Made by a program: the position numbers and the translations under genes. A stretch of 64,000 bases of DNA from Micrasema longulum (taxonomy: Eukaryota > Arthropoda > Insecta > Trichoptera > Brachycentridae). Positions 52,346 through 62,939 of this stretch are shown piece by piece. The DNA lies in the NCBI GenBank assembly GCA_022494885.1, contig JAGVSM010002911.1, positions 1-64,000 on the forward strand, written 5' to 3'. The notes below the pieces were generated by a model. The model saw nothing but the letters and a program-made list of their open reading frames with translations. It was not told the DNA's origin and searched no databases. How positions within the stretch are numbered: the stretch's first letter is position 1; every line of letters starts with the position of its first letter.

Positions 52346-52524
52346 TTTACTCTGTAAAATAATATTGTATTAACGAGCATATTCTCTCGTTTTTAATTTC
52401 AATGACAGGCAACGTAGGACAGTTTGTAAAACGGTCAACTGTGAAACTGACGTCGTCGATTCCCGCCAGTTGCAAGAAGAAAATACAACGAAGATTTTTT
52501 CTCAATTGGTCTGGGTGTTGTGGT

Positions 52525-52735
52525 GTTTTATTTATATATTTAAAACAAAAAAAAAACTTGCGTACTTATAATTTAGGCAAATATTTAATTTTGAGGGCCG
52601 TTTTCAACGAGTGGTAAAATAACTCACTATTAGAAAATGGGAATCAAGTTGGGCCAGAGTAGGGTTCAAACCACGAACCTTTGATCCGTGAGTCTGAGAC
52701 ACTAGCCACGGGACCACGATCCAATTTTAATTACC
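52525..52735 (-). mobile_element. SINE-1 copy (tRNA-derived)
   Basis: On the minus strand there is an A-box region (TAGTGTCTCAGACTCACGG), the 'atcaaaggttcgtgg' linker and a B box (GGTTTGAACCC), then the body through 'ttaccactcgttgaaaacgg' and 'taagtacgcaag'. The most complete SINE-1 body in the window. Confidence 0.85.
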
Positions 52736-52739
52736 ATTC

Positions 52740-53001
52740 AAAACTTACTCCTAAATCCTTTCTTTCCCATCTGCTGACAAGCCTCTAGAATTGAGGCTTG
52801 GCGGGTAATTCATTTTTAGAAAAATATACAATAAATTAAAAATAATACTAAAGTTTTTTATCTCTCTTATTTTTATTCATTTATTCGAAACCTTCGCCTG
52901 GTTTCAAATCGCCAAATCACACGTGAGATCAAATAATTGAATCTCAAAACACGCGATAAATTTTAATTTATTTCGTTCCTCGCACAGCTCGCTTTTTCCG
53001 A
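52740..53001. other. AT-rich stretch, nothing recognised
   Basis: No feature identified. Confidence 0.4.
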
Positions 53002-53370
53002 TTGATATTCATAATTTTAAACGTAATTCTAGATTTAAAAGGGATTCCGAATCGAAATCAAATTTGGGATACATGTGAATTAATCAGCCATTTTCCGCTC
53101 GACGGATTCATGATTTGGCAGATGGCGGCCCCAGAGGGCCTTCCCCAACCCCCTCGCCCCGTGGCCCCATTTTATGTAGAACGAGACAGATTTTGTGGCA
53201 AAAACATAAAAAATAAAGCAAATGGTACATCGATTGGCCACGTTCAGAAACCAAGTACATTTGAGGAACTTCCATCGGGAACGGCCAACATCCCAATTTT
53301 TGGAGCCTTTTTAAAAAATTTATTCTTTGTTCTTATTTTTTTTAAAAATCAGTACTCACTACGTACCTAA
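53002..53370 (+). other. Unassigned 122-codon open frame
   Basis: The frame is open for 122 codons and its central part (53100-53300) is GC-rich for this window. It has a PQPPRPVAPFY proline patch and a hydrophobic C-terminal stretch (FGAFLKNLFFVLIFF). I recognise no family. The length is unusual for AT-rich non-coding DNA. A decayed exon or an element gene is possible; no function is proposed. Confidence 0.3.
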
Positions 53371-54024
53371 TAACTAATGATAAATATTTATGTTTTTTTT
53401 TTTTTCAAAAATAACAAATTATTTTAAAAACCAAAATAGGTATAATAATACGCGTACGTTGGTACAAATAGACCATACACATCAATATTATATGCACATA
53501 CATAATGTTTACATAATGATAACAAATTTGAAATAAATTATTCAAATGATCAAAATCAGGTGTGACAATCAGTTGGCCCGCGATGCATGCACGGATCTCA
53601 GCATTTTTGCACCTTTAAATACATATATTTAACAACGCATTCGCCTGAAATTGCCATTCAGCCTACTTTGATCCTTGTTTTTCCAATTCCATAATCCCAA
53701 AGGGTAGGTAAAAAAAAAACTTTCGCTCTATTTGCAAAACCGGTTGACAGGAGTTTTCTCGCGAAATTATAGTCGCGTTCTTTAAACATAATCAATTTAA
53801 GTTGGGCTGAATTTTTTATTTTTATTTTATAAAAAATATTCTATCAATGAGATGATTCTGCGTCCTGGCTAATAAAGAATACAATTCTGTGTTTCATTTG
53901 ACAAATAATATTGATGATGAATTATATAACAAAACCATAGCTTCTTCTTCAAACACTGTTGAGATCGTTGAGATGAAAATTGAGATCTTCCTTACTCCTT
54001 AGGGCGTAAAATTTAGCCTATAAA

Positions 54025-54250
54025 GAAACATTTAGATATACTCAAAACATTGCTGTATAAACTAACTGGTGTAAGAAGTGGTTTAAAAAATATAAATAAT
54101 TCAGCAAGATGATTTTCACACCCACTTATAAAGATTATAGCTTCTTTACTTTGCAAAAGTCAACGGATAGAACAGTTGAAAAAATGTGTCACAGTGTGTA
54201 TTAGGTGACCCCTTAAATCGACCAAAGACAGCTTATAAGCCCTGTAAAAT
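54025..54250 (+). repeat. Rep-1 copy, degenerate
   Basis: 'acatttagatatactcaaaa' is followed by 'cacacccacttataaag', 'tactttgcaaaagtcaacgg', 'tgtgtcacagtgtgta' and 'gcttataagccctgtaaaat'. The frame is shifted. Confidence 0.7.
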
Positions 54251-54254
54251 CCAA

Positions 54255-54330
54255 ATAACCAAAGGTCCCAGGTTCAAATCTCACTCTACCACAACTTGAT
54301 TTCCATTTTTCCAGCACAAGTTATTACGAC
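54255..54330 (+). mobile_element. SINE-1 fragment
   Basis: 'aaaggtcccaggttcaaatc' holds the B box and is followed by 'cactctaccacaacttgatt' and 'tccatttttc', the SINE-1 body. The A-box half is missing. Confidence 0.65.
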
Positions 54331-54369
54331 TTTTAGAAAATTGTCTGAATATTGAAATATTTAAGTAAT

Positions 54370-54900
54370 TTAATAAAATAAAAAATATTTGTTTATTTTT
54401 CCATACATATATTATTTACATAGAAATATAATTACAATACATCTTAAAATTAAGCCATAACATAAATTGGAAAAAATGCCCACAAAAAGTTCAGCGTGAA
54501 CCATTTATTTTTTAATTATTAAAAAGTTTATATCGTATAAATATGGTATAACATGCCCATAAAAAGAAAAGAAAAAGAAAATAAAAGAAAAACCAAATCA
54601 GCATATGCTGATATTACGAAAACATGATTTATTTGCAGTAAGTATTTTTTTTTATTTAAAGAATGTGTCTATCTGTTCCTTCCATGCTAATCCAAGACCT
54701 CAAACCTACTTTAAACTGTGCCAGTGATTTAATGTTTTGTAGTTCCTCAGTTACAAAATTGAAGGATCTTGGACCAAGATGTAAGGAGTGCCTCTGTGCA
54801 AACTTAGTTCTGCACCCTGGAACTGACAGTACACTATTGGATCTATCACTAATACGATTTAAGTTATTACAAAACAATTTCCTATTCAAGTAAACATATT
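54370..54900 (-). mobile_element. LINE-G 3' portion
   Basis: A reverse transcriptase C-terminus is followed, reading leftward, by the untranslated region shared with 12.65-13.21 kb. Here the pyrimidine tract is only about 40 bp of irregular CTTTT/CTTTTT, against about 244 bp in that copy. Confidence 0.88.
54656..54900 (-). pseudogene. LINE-G reverse transcriptase C-terminal fragment
   Basis: The frame contains NSVLSVPGCRTKFAQRHSL, GPRSFNFVTEELQNI and AQFKVGLRSWI, then GTDRHIL and a stop. The LxVPxCRT...GPRxFNxLxxEL...FKxxLxxW pattern ends many CR1/Jockey-type LINE proteins. Uninterrupted for 77 codons, but only the last part of the protein. Confidence 0.82.
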
Positions 54901-55014
54901 TCAGGCACTGAAATAATTGATTTTTTTAAACTAAGGAGTCCACTCACTACGTATAATTTACAACTAGGATATAGTCTACGTAAATAATAAGAATTCAAGT
55001 ATTTTTCTTTAAAA

Positions 55015-55085
55015 AAATGTTTAGACTTCCATATTCCCTCCTCAAAAATGCTTTCACTCACTGTCGCAATGAATTTGAAATTTTC
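55015..55085 (+). repeat. Rep-1 fragment
   Basis: 'tagacttccatattccctcc' is followed by 'tcaaaaatgctttcactcac' and 'tgtcgcaatgaatttg'. Confidence 0.75.
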
Positions 55086-55916
55086 TTGAAATAAATGTTG
55101 GATTGTGAATTTGTGATATTATTGGTTTTTAAAACAGGGTCCTCAATTTTCACGCTATCTCATCACGTATATCGGTCAGGTACGTGTAAATGTATCTAAA
55201 AGGAGTACAATGTTCGTATAGTCACGCGTGTGAAATTTCCCTACGATATTTGATAAGGGCGGTACAGCCATATTTAACGCCCTTAAAGCTTTCATCAACG
55301 TTATTTTATGGCAAATTTTATTGTAAAAATAAAGTGTTATAGGTATTATCAGAAAATTGCTCGCGATTAAAGAACATAATACAATTTTATACCTACTTAT
55401 TTTCGGAGTGCCTTTGTAGTATCTTTAGTAATTTGATAATGATAAGAAATATACTGTTAGTAGTGTGAGCGTCGGAAACAGGGTGAACGGTGACCTTAAA
55501 TCGACCTTGGCAAATAAATGTGTGACGTAGGAAATAAAAAAACAGTTCACAAGGAGTCCTGGAGCCGACCTTAATGTTTGGGATTATGGAATTGAAAAAA
55601 CAAAAATTAGAGCAGGTTGGATGCTGTCAAAATGTAATCCTTCAGGCAAATGCGTTGTTAAATATATGTATTGATGAGTGCAAAAATGCCGAGATCCGTG
55701 CATGCGCCGCGGGCCAACTGATTGTGACACCTGATTTTAATAATTTGAATACTTTATATCAAATTTGTTATTATTATTTATACGTTACGTAGGTGCATAT
55801 AATATTAATCTTTATGTTCATTTTGTACCAACGTACGCGTATTGTTATACCTACCTTGTTTATTTTTGACATTAAAAGTTTGTACTACATTTTGTAGTTA
55901 ACTACAGTATTATTAA

Positions 55917-56405
55917 GCCTGTTTATCTGAGAGAGCGCATTCAACCTCTTTCACAACATGGACTCTCACTTCGTTCTTGTAACGAGAGAACCCTTTTAAT
56001 ACCTTGTCATCGCTTTAATTTTCTTGCCTCCTCTTTCACAGTAGTAGCCGCTCGATTGTGGAATAATCTACCCACTAATGTTAGAGACCCCCTTCATTAT
56101 TTACATTTCAGTCAATATTGAAATGTCGTTATCTAAATATTTAAATTGTTCCTTTATACTTTTTCTTTTCTTTCCATCCCCTCTCCTCTCTTCATAGTAT
56201 AGTGTTATTTTTTTTGATATATTTTTGTTATGTTAATTTTTGTTTTGAATTTTTGTATGAAATTGTAGGATTCGATATGTCCATGTATTTATAATTTTCT
56301 CAAACTGAACAGTTTGAGTAGGTAGGAAGAAATTACCTTAAGGCAATATGCCCACTCTTATATGCATATATATTGGATATGTATATAAAGTGTCAAAAAA
56401 AAAAA
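55917..56405 (+). mobile_element. LINE-A 3' end
   Basis: It is truncated at 'cctgtttatctgagagagcg' and ends near 'gtatataaagtgtc' with an A run. It aligns with 11.18-11.66 kb. Confidence 0.88.
55918..56125 (+). pseudogene. LINE-A reverse transcriptase C-terminus
   Basis: An uninterrupted frame reads PVYLRERIQPLSQHGLSLRS, then ERTLLIPCHRFNFLASSF, VVAARLWNNLPTNVRD and a stop after HFSQY. It keeps the reading frame that the 11.2-kb copy has lost and so gives the better view of this family's C-terminus. 5' truncated, so not functional. Confidence 0.85.
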
Positions 56406-56589
56406 TCGTTTTTCAGTATAAGGTCTTGAAATATACCATACTTTTTGAATATGCAATCAAAGCATCATAACATAACTTAAATAAAATATTTTTTAAAGCG
56501 TTTCGGAAGTAGGTATAAGCTATTAAAAAAAAATCGAACCTCTTATTAAGCTCTCTCCCATACCCTCTTCGTTATAAATATACGTTTTT

Positions 56590-56845
56590 AAATTACTTTT
56601 TTACTCCCGCAGTCTCACACATGCATCCTCACACATACATTCTCACGCGCACAAATACATAGATTCACATACACACACATGAATACAAACGTCACGCACA
56701 TACAATTATGTAAAAAAAAATCTTAAGTATTATTCGATTTACAGTGGATTTTTTTAAATAAGCTCTAGCAACGCTAATATAGTTCTGCTTATTGTCATGT
56801 AATAGCTGTAAAAATTCCAAATAAAATGAAATAAAAATAAATCAT
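56590..56845 (+). mobile_element. Jockey-like LINE 3' untranslated region
   Basis: A CA/CTC-rich block (56610-56700) is followed by AT-rich sequence and a 'aaataaaatgaaataaaaat' tail, as in the untranslated regions at 18.9-19.4 and 38.2-38.4 kb. Confidence 0.6.
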
Positions 56846-56859
56846 TGAAGGCTCAAACA

Positions 56860-56935
56860 AGTACTACGACCAAATCAAGAGAAATGCTGCGTTAATTTGG
56901 ACATGTAGAGCAAATGGTCAGCAAAATAACTATTT
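56860..56935 (+). mobile_element. RTE-2 fragment
   Basis: 'acgaccaaatcaagagaaat' and 'gctgcgttaatttggacatg' match 49975-50025 of the RTE-2 copy there (IDQIKKGVLRWFGRV region). Confidence 0.65.
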
Positions 56936-56939
56936 ATCC

Positions 56940-57170
56940 AAAACCTGGAAAAATAAATTACAAGATTCTAACCAGTTTACATGTTTAGTCCTGGGCTATG
57001 TCGAGGGTGGCAAAAAGCCTGATTGGTATTTTGTTAGGTCAGTCCATCTCGCAGAAGACTGTCCTCTTCCTGGCTCATCTTCAACTCTCCCTGGTACTAC
57101 CAGCTTTCGAAAATTTTGTTTTTTCGAAATAGGATAAAATAAAAAATATCGTGGAGAGTCTTTCAGTACC
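56940..57170. other. Unassigned stretch
   Basis: Mixed composition, nothing recognised. Confidence 0.35.
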
Positions 57171-57174
57171 TGAG

Positions 57175-57235
57175 CGCTTAGATTTCCATAAACCGATTTC
57201 GAAGATGATTTCCCTCACTGTTGCAATAAATTCCA
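57175..57235 (+). repeat. Rep-1 fragment, degenerate
   Basis: 'gcttagatttccataaaccg' is followed by 'gatttccctcactgttgcaa'. Confidence 0.55.
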
Positions 57236-57689
57236 CGTTAAACTTACAGTGTTATCTTTACAAAAATAAGCGTTCTTAGAAAAATCATTTAAAACTTAGG
57301 ATGAAAAAGAAAAATACAAAAAACAACCCACAAAATCAATAATTTCATTATAATAAAAATAATAATATAAAATTAACCAAATAAAATCACCTTATCTTAT
57401 TTTATTAACATATTTTAGATCTTAATTTTTAATTAAGTAGTTTTTATTTTTGTTTTGCAGATATAAATCTTTTTATATTATTTATAACGTTTTATTTTTA
57501 ATCTTGTTTTGGTTCCATTTATGAGGACTCACTATTTACATTTTTTTTCATAAAATTTCAAATATATTCATTTTATTTGGATTCGTGGTTTTTTCTTCTT
57601 AATGCTATTTTTAACTTTTTCAAAGCTAGAAAAACAAAATAAAAATAACATATATTGATATCAAATTACCACCCTTGTAAGGAAAAAAG

Positions 57690-57850
57690 CCTTGATTTAT
57701 TAGGTCCACGTGTAGTATTTAGTTAACATCATAAAAATAAAATACGAATTAATTCATTAGTTACGTAAACCTTGACGAATAAGCTTGTTTGCTTTGAAAC
57801 CGGTCAGTCGAAAAAAAAATAGTGGTTAAAAACAAAGTGGTTTTATTTAT
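57690..57850 (+). mobile_element. PLE 3' end
   Basis: 'ccttgacgaataagcttgtt' and 'tgctttgaaaccggtcagtc' form the hammerhead-like core (GACGA, hairpin AAGC/GCTT, GAAAC), followed by 'gtggttaaaaacaaagtgg'. No coding part remains. Confidence 0.75.
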
Positions 57851-57929
57851 TTTATTATAATATGTTATGTTCATTATTTTGTATGTGTATAATATTATGT
57901 CTGAACTCTTTTATTTAAATCTTAACAAA

Positions 57930-58000
57930 AACTAATGTCTGAGCACCCGACGACAAACTTTTATTAAGTAATTTATCAAGAAAAATATGTTTTAATAAAT
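57930..58000 (+). repeat. Rep-4-related fragment
   Basis: 'ctaatgtctgagcacccgac' and 'gacaaacttttatta' match 52.27-52.32 kb. Confidence 0.5.
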
Positions 58001-58440
58001 AAAGTTAAAAAAGATTCTCATTTTTCGTAAAAGAATTACATTTTTTCAATAAATCGATGATTTTCTAGGCACAAGTTTCTAGGCACTAGACTACATGAAT
58101 TGTATTGAATCAGATAATGTCGGTTAAAGCTAAGTAAAATGAAGTAAATTTTTCTTAAATCATCCAACAGTTGAGTGGGTAAGATGTGTATTGAAGCAGA
58201 TTTGTTTACTTAGGTATTCAAAGCAATCGTCAAAGGTTTCTATATTAAATTTTCTTGATTTTCATTCGTATTTTGCAGTTGAGCGAAATTAGGGCGCGTT
58301 CTTACTCAGGACAGTTTATTCTAAATAATCTTGCTTTGCTCAGGTTTTTTATTCGCCCGATGATTCTTAATCAAGAATCTTTACTTAGTTAATTTAAATT
58401 TTAATAAGTTCACGGACAGAGATAGTTTTAAACATATAGT
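58001..58440. other. AT-rich stretch, nothing recognised
   Basis: No feature recognised. Confidence 0.4.
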
Positions 58441-58444
58441 ATGA

Positions 58445-59450
58445 CCCATATTTTGAGTTTGTCCAATTTTTTGTCGACAAGAACTGGATTCAACTCCCTG
58501 GGGAGCGGTTTATATTAACATATTACAACAGACATGAAGAACATTTCGGGGGTTAAGGGTCATAAGGGCGAAACTACAAAAACACAGTTTTGAGATAAAT
58601 GATAAAACAGTTTTCAAAAAATAATACTGTCTTTTAAGGGTAACAAATAAAGAAAATAAAAAATTCAGTTAATAGAGCATAAAATGTTTTAGAGACAAAC
58701 ATATGAAACTACGCTTTCGACTATATGACCCTAACTTGCGCTTACATTAGTAAATTAACAAAATGATGTAAAAGGTGTTTTATTCTTCTGACTTTAAACT
58801 AAACGCTTCATTTGAAGTTTCACACAAATTTATCTAGGTAACTATTTATCGGATGAGTTTCATATTTTTGTCACTAACAGGATATTTTGTTTGGATATCA
58901 GATTAGTACTTAACACAAAACAGCATTTTTTGTAGTTTCGCCGTTATAACCCTAAGCCCCCGATTTAAGATAAGGTAATATAGAAGTCTAGGCATCTACA
59001 GGGCTTATGACCTGTCAATGGCTAGTTTAAGTGGCCACTTTACACACTGTGTAACATTCACCATTCTGCCTATATTTGAACATCTATATTCCTTCAATTC
59101 TTTCATCTGTTGATGTTTGTGCAGTTAAAGAGCTGAAACCTTTATTTATGCGGGTCAGATTCATCCAATTGAATTATTTCACCTACATACTAGGCAACGC
59201 CTGAAAATATTATTTTTTCAATTTCTATACTTCTTCATGGACCAGGTAATTTATCAACAGTATTTTGAGTTTATCCAAATTTTTGTAGACAAGAACTGGA
59301 TTCAACTCCCTGGGGAGCTGTTTATATTAACATATTACAACAGACATGAAGAACATTTAAGATAAGGTAATATAGAAGTCTAGGCATCTACAGGGCTTAC
59401 CTTATCTTAAATGTTCTTTATGTCTGTTGTAATATGTTAATATAGTATGA
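58445..59450. repeat. Rep-1 cluster (subtype b) with nested element
   Basis: A minus-oriented Rep-1 copy (58445-59225) is split at 58547-58962 by a TIR element. A second copy starts at about 59260 and folds back at 59390-59400: 'gaacatttaagataaggtaa' (59350) is mirrored by 'ccttatcttaaatgttc' (59400). The 'ggcaacgcctgaaaatatta' box separates the copies. Confidence 0.85.
58543..58966. mobile_element. 416-bp TIR element with 4-bp duplication, inside Rep-1
   Basis: The left end CGGGGGTTAAGGGTCATAAG at 58547 and right end (reverse complement CGGGGGCTTAGGGTTATAAC, ending 58962) are inverted. Homology continues through 'ggcgaaactacaaaaa'. 'attt' lies on both sides. The Rep-1 copy at 59350 has the uninterrupted sequence 'gaacatttaagataagg', which acts as the empty site. 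No coding capacity; the superfamily is unclear. Confidence 0.9.
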
Positions 59451-59514
59451 CGAAAAATACTATTATATACAGTAACATATAACTAAAAACGAAACAATTG
59501 GAGAAAAAAAATAT

Positions 59515-59935
59515 ATATAAAAATAATTACTAAACAACTTTGTTTTTAACACATTTTTTTTCTACCGATTACCGACCATTTCTACTAAACTATTCTAAGC
59601 AGACTTCTAATTTCTACTCACAATTTCTACTAAACGATTATCTAATTCTCAACCATCACACATTAGACCTGCATTCTACAGAACTAAAAGTAAAAGAACA
59701 TTGCTAAAAACGACATCGATAAAGTCCCCAAATATAATGAATCTCGCTTTAATATTAGAGTAAAAGAACACTTAAGGTGCCTAAATGGTAATATTTTTTT
59801 CTTTATCGCAAACCATACGATAGAAAATAATCAACAATCACAACTTTTTAACCACTTTTTTTTTCTACCGACCGGTTTTAAAGCTACACAAGTTTCTTTA
59901 TCAAGACTTAACTTATAAATCTTATTTGATTTGAT
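59515..59935. mobile_element. PLE fragments: termini and GIY-YIG piece
   Basis: Two minus-oriented 3' ends ('tttttctaccgattaccgac' at 59560 and 'ctaccgaccggttttaaagc' at 59865) flank a plus-strand coding piece. In the right one the core GAAA is AAAA on the minus strand. The arrangement resembles the inverted-terminus layout at 32.5-33.4 kb. Confidence 0.75.
59735..59830 (+). pseudogene. PLE GIY-YIG fragment
   Basis: SRFNIRVKEHLRCLNGNIFF, then IANHTIENNQQ, aligns with RKFKVRIKEHIRC and FANHLISENHEF of the 32.8-kb element. The catalytic arginine region (IRVKEH) is kept. Only about 32 codons remain, and they join directly to an inverted terminus. Confidence 0.8.
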
Positions 59936-60505
59936 TTTAACAGTGTTTATTAAATGTTATATTCTCGATATTTTAAAATAGATGGGAGTGGACTAAAGAA
60001 AATATTGTTCATTTGGTTATTCGTTATTTTTTGTTTATAATGGATCGCTTTTTTTATTTTTACACATAAATAACGGCATTTAGTTTTACTGCGAAGTTTC
60101 TCTAAATGAATGAAAAATTAATAAAAACGAACTACTTTAAATGACGTCACAAGTTCTTCTAAACCAATTAATGTTAGTATTTTTACCGATTTCCGATTTT
60201 TCGGAAACCAACTCACCAAACAGAACAACTCAGCGAAGAGAAGTATTTTTTTTATTTTTTTAATATTTTTTTTTTATATGGGAGTTGCTTTATTATTTAC
60301 CTTGCTTATAATATACAATGTTTATATTTCAAAAAGTGGATTTTTCTGCATTTAAATATCTTAAAATTTATCTAAACTAAGAGACGTCACGCGTCACGCG
60401 CAGGGTAATTAAAAAAATACCAAACTTTGAAAAATCGTTACAATGATAAAACGATACGAAAAATTGGCTTAGTTCGCTAATCTATTAACAAATAAAAAAT
60501 ATAAA
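59936..60505. other. AT-rich stretch, nothing recognised
   Basis: Nothing identified. Confidence 0.4.
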
Positions 60506-60510
60506 AAATC

Positions 60511-60883
60511 ACTGAATATCGTGACCAAACCATCTCAGAGACCCTTTCTTAATCTTATCAATTATACTTGTCTCAGATTTACACTCTCGCCTGATTTCAT
60601 CATTCTCGACGAGAGAATGGTAAAACAAGTATATATGGCAAAAATGAACGGCAACGTTAGACAAGGACGACCAAGGAAGACGTGGCATGATCAGATAAAC
60701 CAAAATCTTAAGTCTGGTCATGTCAAAGCAGACAGAACCGAAGAGCATGTATGACAAGATGTATGAATGTGGAAGAAGCTAGGATTGTATGCCAGGATAG
60801 ACGTGTGTGGCGGTCCATTCTCTCTGCCTACCCCTACGGGGAAATGGCGTGATGGTAGTAGTAGTAGTAGTACTGAATATCGT
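60511..60883 (+). mobile_element. RTE-2 insertion with 5' inversion and 12-bp duplication
   Basis: 'actgaatatcgt' occurs at 60511-60522 and 60872-60883. Between them, 60523-60604 is minus-strand RTE-2 (NDEIRRECKSETSIIDKIKK, then SLRWFGH). 60608-60871 is plus-strand RTE-2 continuing from almost the next codon (DERMVKQVYMAKMNGNV, KTWHDQINQNLKSGHVK), ending 'gcgtgatggtagtagtag'. About five codons (VERMD) are missing at the switch point. This is the structure expected from twin-primed reverse transcription. Confidence 0.95.
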
Positions 60884-60884
60884 C

Positions 60885-61455
60885 ATTGTCGAATTTTCGT
60901 ATGGTGTAAAAGTAAAATGTCTCATTTTTTTATGTTTGTTTAGAATTTTAAATACGAATAAAAAAGCAGTACTCATTTTTTATCATCCGTTTGAAATTAT
61001 TGTGTTTTTAGTGTTTGTTAACAGTCTCATGAAAACGTGTTTAAAATAAGACGTGAAAAAGTTATCGTAAGGCCTCGTTAAGAGCATATGATTTACTGTC
61101 GCGTATATAATAGTAATTACTTCGTGAAGCTTTTCGGAATCATGATAAAGGGCTTTTTATATCCTGTTAACTGTAGAGCGACTCCCCTCTACGGGTCAAA
61201 CCGTTCTTAGGACGCCCAAAAAATTTCAGAAAGTTGTAAATTAAGCAACCCACGAAATTTAATGATACAATAAAAAAATAACTACGGTTTTTTGCGGAAC
61301 GCCTGCGTTTTAATTCGGAGGAAGATATGGAACTAGGGTCTTGATTTGTATACTCACAGACATAAATTGAATTTCGTTTGTTTATTTATATTTTTACATC
61401 TAAACACCAAAAGCGGGATCCGGTAATTTAATAACAATACACCAGGAAACAATGG
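60885..61455. other. Unassigned stretch
   Basis: Nothing recognised. An 80-codon frame at 60807-61049 starts in the RTE-2 tail and is an artefact. Confidence 0.4.
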
Positions 61456-61460
61456 TGGTG

Positions 61461-61875
61461 TGCAGGATAGGATGCACAATAAAAAATACTGTCAGGTTGC
61501 CAACATTGAAGCGCTCTTCTGTTGGCAACGTTGGCGGAAAACGACAGGGTCACCATTTGTGTGGGTGATGGCTGGCGATCGAATGACTCGGGATTGGAAA
61601 TATAAACACGGATTGAGTGAATATAAATAAATCTGGAATGTTACACACTAGATTACAATACATTTATCAACAGGAGTTTAATATAATTAACGTCGGGACA
61701 GGGCCCCGCGTGAACGTGAAAAACGAACCGCAAAGATTGCGAAGAGCTATCAAAGCTCCCGTGTAAAGTTGGCGCATAATGTGGCTTGAAGTTAGGTCCA
61801 CACCTGCGTTGCCAACAAAAGAGCCCTTCAGTGTTGGCAACATGACAGTATTTGATGGGGTGCATTCGGTCCTCT
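61461..61875. mobile_element. Inverted-repeat element, GC-richer interior
   Basis: Arms at 61461-61535 and 61803-61875 are inverted copies sharing 'aatactgtca', 'ggttgccaaca' and 'gttggcaacg', with 'gatgcac' further out. The interior (about 265 bp) is GC-richer, with no recognised protein. It could be a MITE or a terminal piece of a larger element. Confidence 0.7.
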
Positions 61876-62104
61876 ACAGTAGAAAAATAATACAATTTCA
61901 AACAAAAAGACTTGACCAAACAAACATTTGAAGGCAAGAAATAAACATATCTTCATTCCAAATAACTGTTGAATTGAAAACGGCAAGTCATTTGTATTTT
62001 TGCAACTTGTCACGTGAATTTTGATTTATTGCTGTTTTTTTATATACAACAAAAGATTTTAAAAAATAATTTAAGTGCTAGTCCAGGAACAATAAACAAC
62101 AATA

Positions 62105-62192
62105 TTTCACATCTACCCAGCCAAGAACTGAACCCAAAGCCTCAAAATTGGTTGGTTAACGCGCAACTACCACACGAAGAGGTAAATACATA
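62105..62192 (-). mobile_element. tRNA-derived SINE head
   Basis: On the minus strand 'gtggtagttgcgcgttaacc' (A box) and 'ttgggttcagttcttggct' (B box) are in tRNA order about 30 bp apart. Confidence 0.6.
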
Positions 62193-62199
62193 TTGTCAC

Positions 62200-62935
62200 T
62201 CAATTTCCTTACTCAGGAATTTTATCTGAGAACAGCCATTGAGTCGAAAACGCTCGTCAAGGGTTCTTGTTCTCTCTCACAGACAGAACTATCCGCCTAG
62301 ATACAAAGATTTGTCTTAATTTGTCATTTTTTAAAAAAATAACTCTCTTTGGCGTATACATTTAAAATAAAATAACAATAAATGCTCTTCTTTCGAAACC
62401 ACTCCTTCATCGGTACGGTTTTAGCGTATATTTTGTATGTAAATACAAGACTTTCTTTGTATAATCAGGGTAGAACTTTTATAGCGGGAAAACAACGACG
62501 TAGTGGGTCTCAACAAATTCTACGCCCATTTTTTATATTGCTTCGTAGAGTCTTTGACTAGCGAGATTTCTAATCTAGCTCGTGGAAAGGGTTGGATAGA
62601 ATGGGTGGCTTTGCGTTTTAGGGGAAACTATCGAAAGATCATTTGACATTCAAATGAAACGATTTTATTACTCCCTCTTAGACTTGAGGGACCGATTCCA
62701 CACTAAAGCTTAGGGAGAAACGATCCCTTTTTCCTTACAGCTTTAATCGAAATACGCCTTTTAGTTAATGTTTACTTAAAAGGTTTTTATTGAGTGTCAC
62801 ATGATAATGTAAACCTAAAATTATCTAACTTTCGAAGCATCTAACTAAGGGATTTTTGATAGGAAATTACGGGTAAAAACCGGTAATTTTTTTATAGTTT
62901 TATTTTAAAAGTAAGCAACATCACATTTGATTGTA
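62200..62935. other. Unassigned stretch
   Basis: Mixed composition, no shared repeat or gene recognised. Confidence 0.35.
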
Positions 62936-62939
62936 ATTT

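Larger units (their letters stand above)
53431..55858. mobile_element. Unclassified element with TIRs of about 270 bp
   Basis: The left arm (53431-53700) and right arm (55577-55858) are inverted copies. They share 'aggtataa', 'tacgcgtacgttggtacaaa', 'caatcagttggcccgcg', 'catgcacggatctc' and 'caattccataatccca'. The interior contains Rep-1, SINE-1 and LINE-G pieces, which look like later insertions. A 72-codon frame in the right arm is not recognised. No transposase or duplication was identified, so the class is open. Confidence 0.75.

Noticed and set aside
60521..60754. 77-codon plus-strand frame as a single protein
   Set aside because: Its first third is the antisense of the inverted RTE-2 segment; only the remainder is RTE-2 protein.
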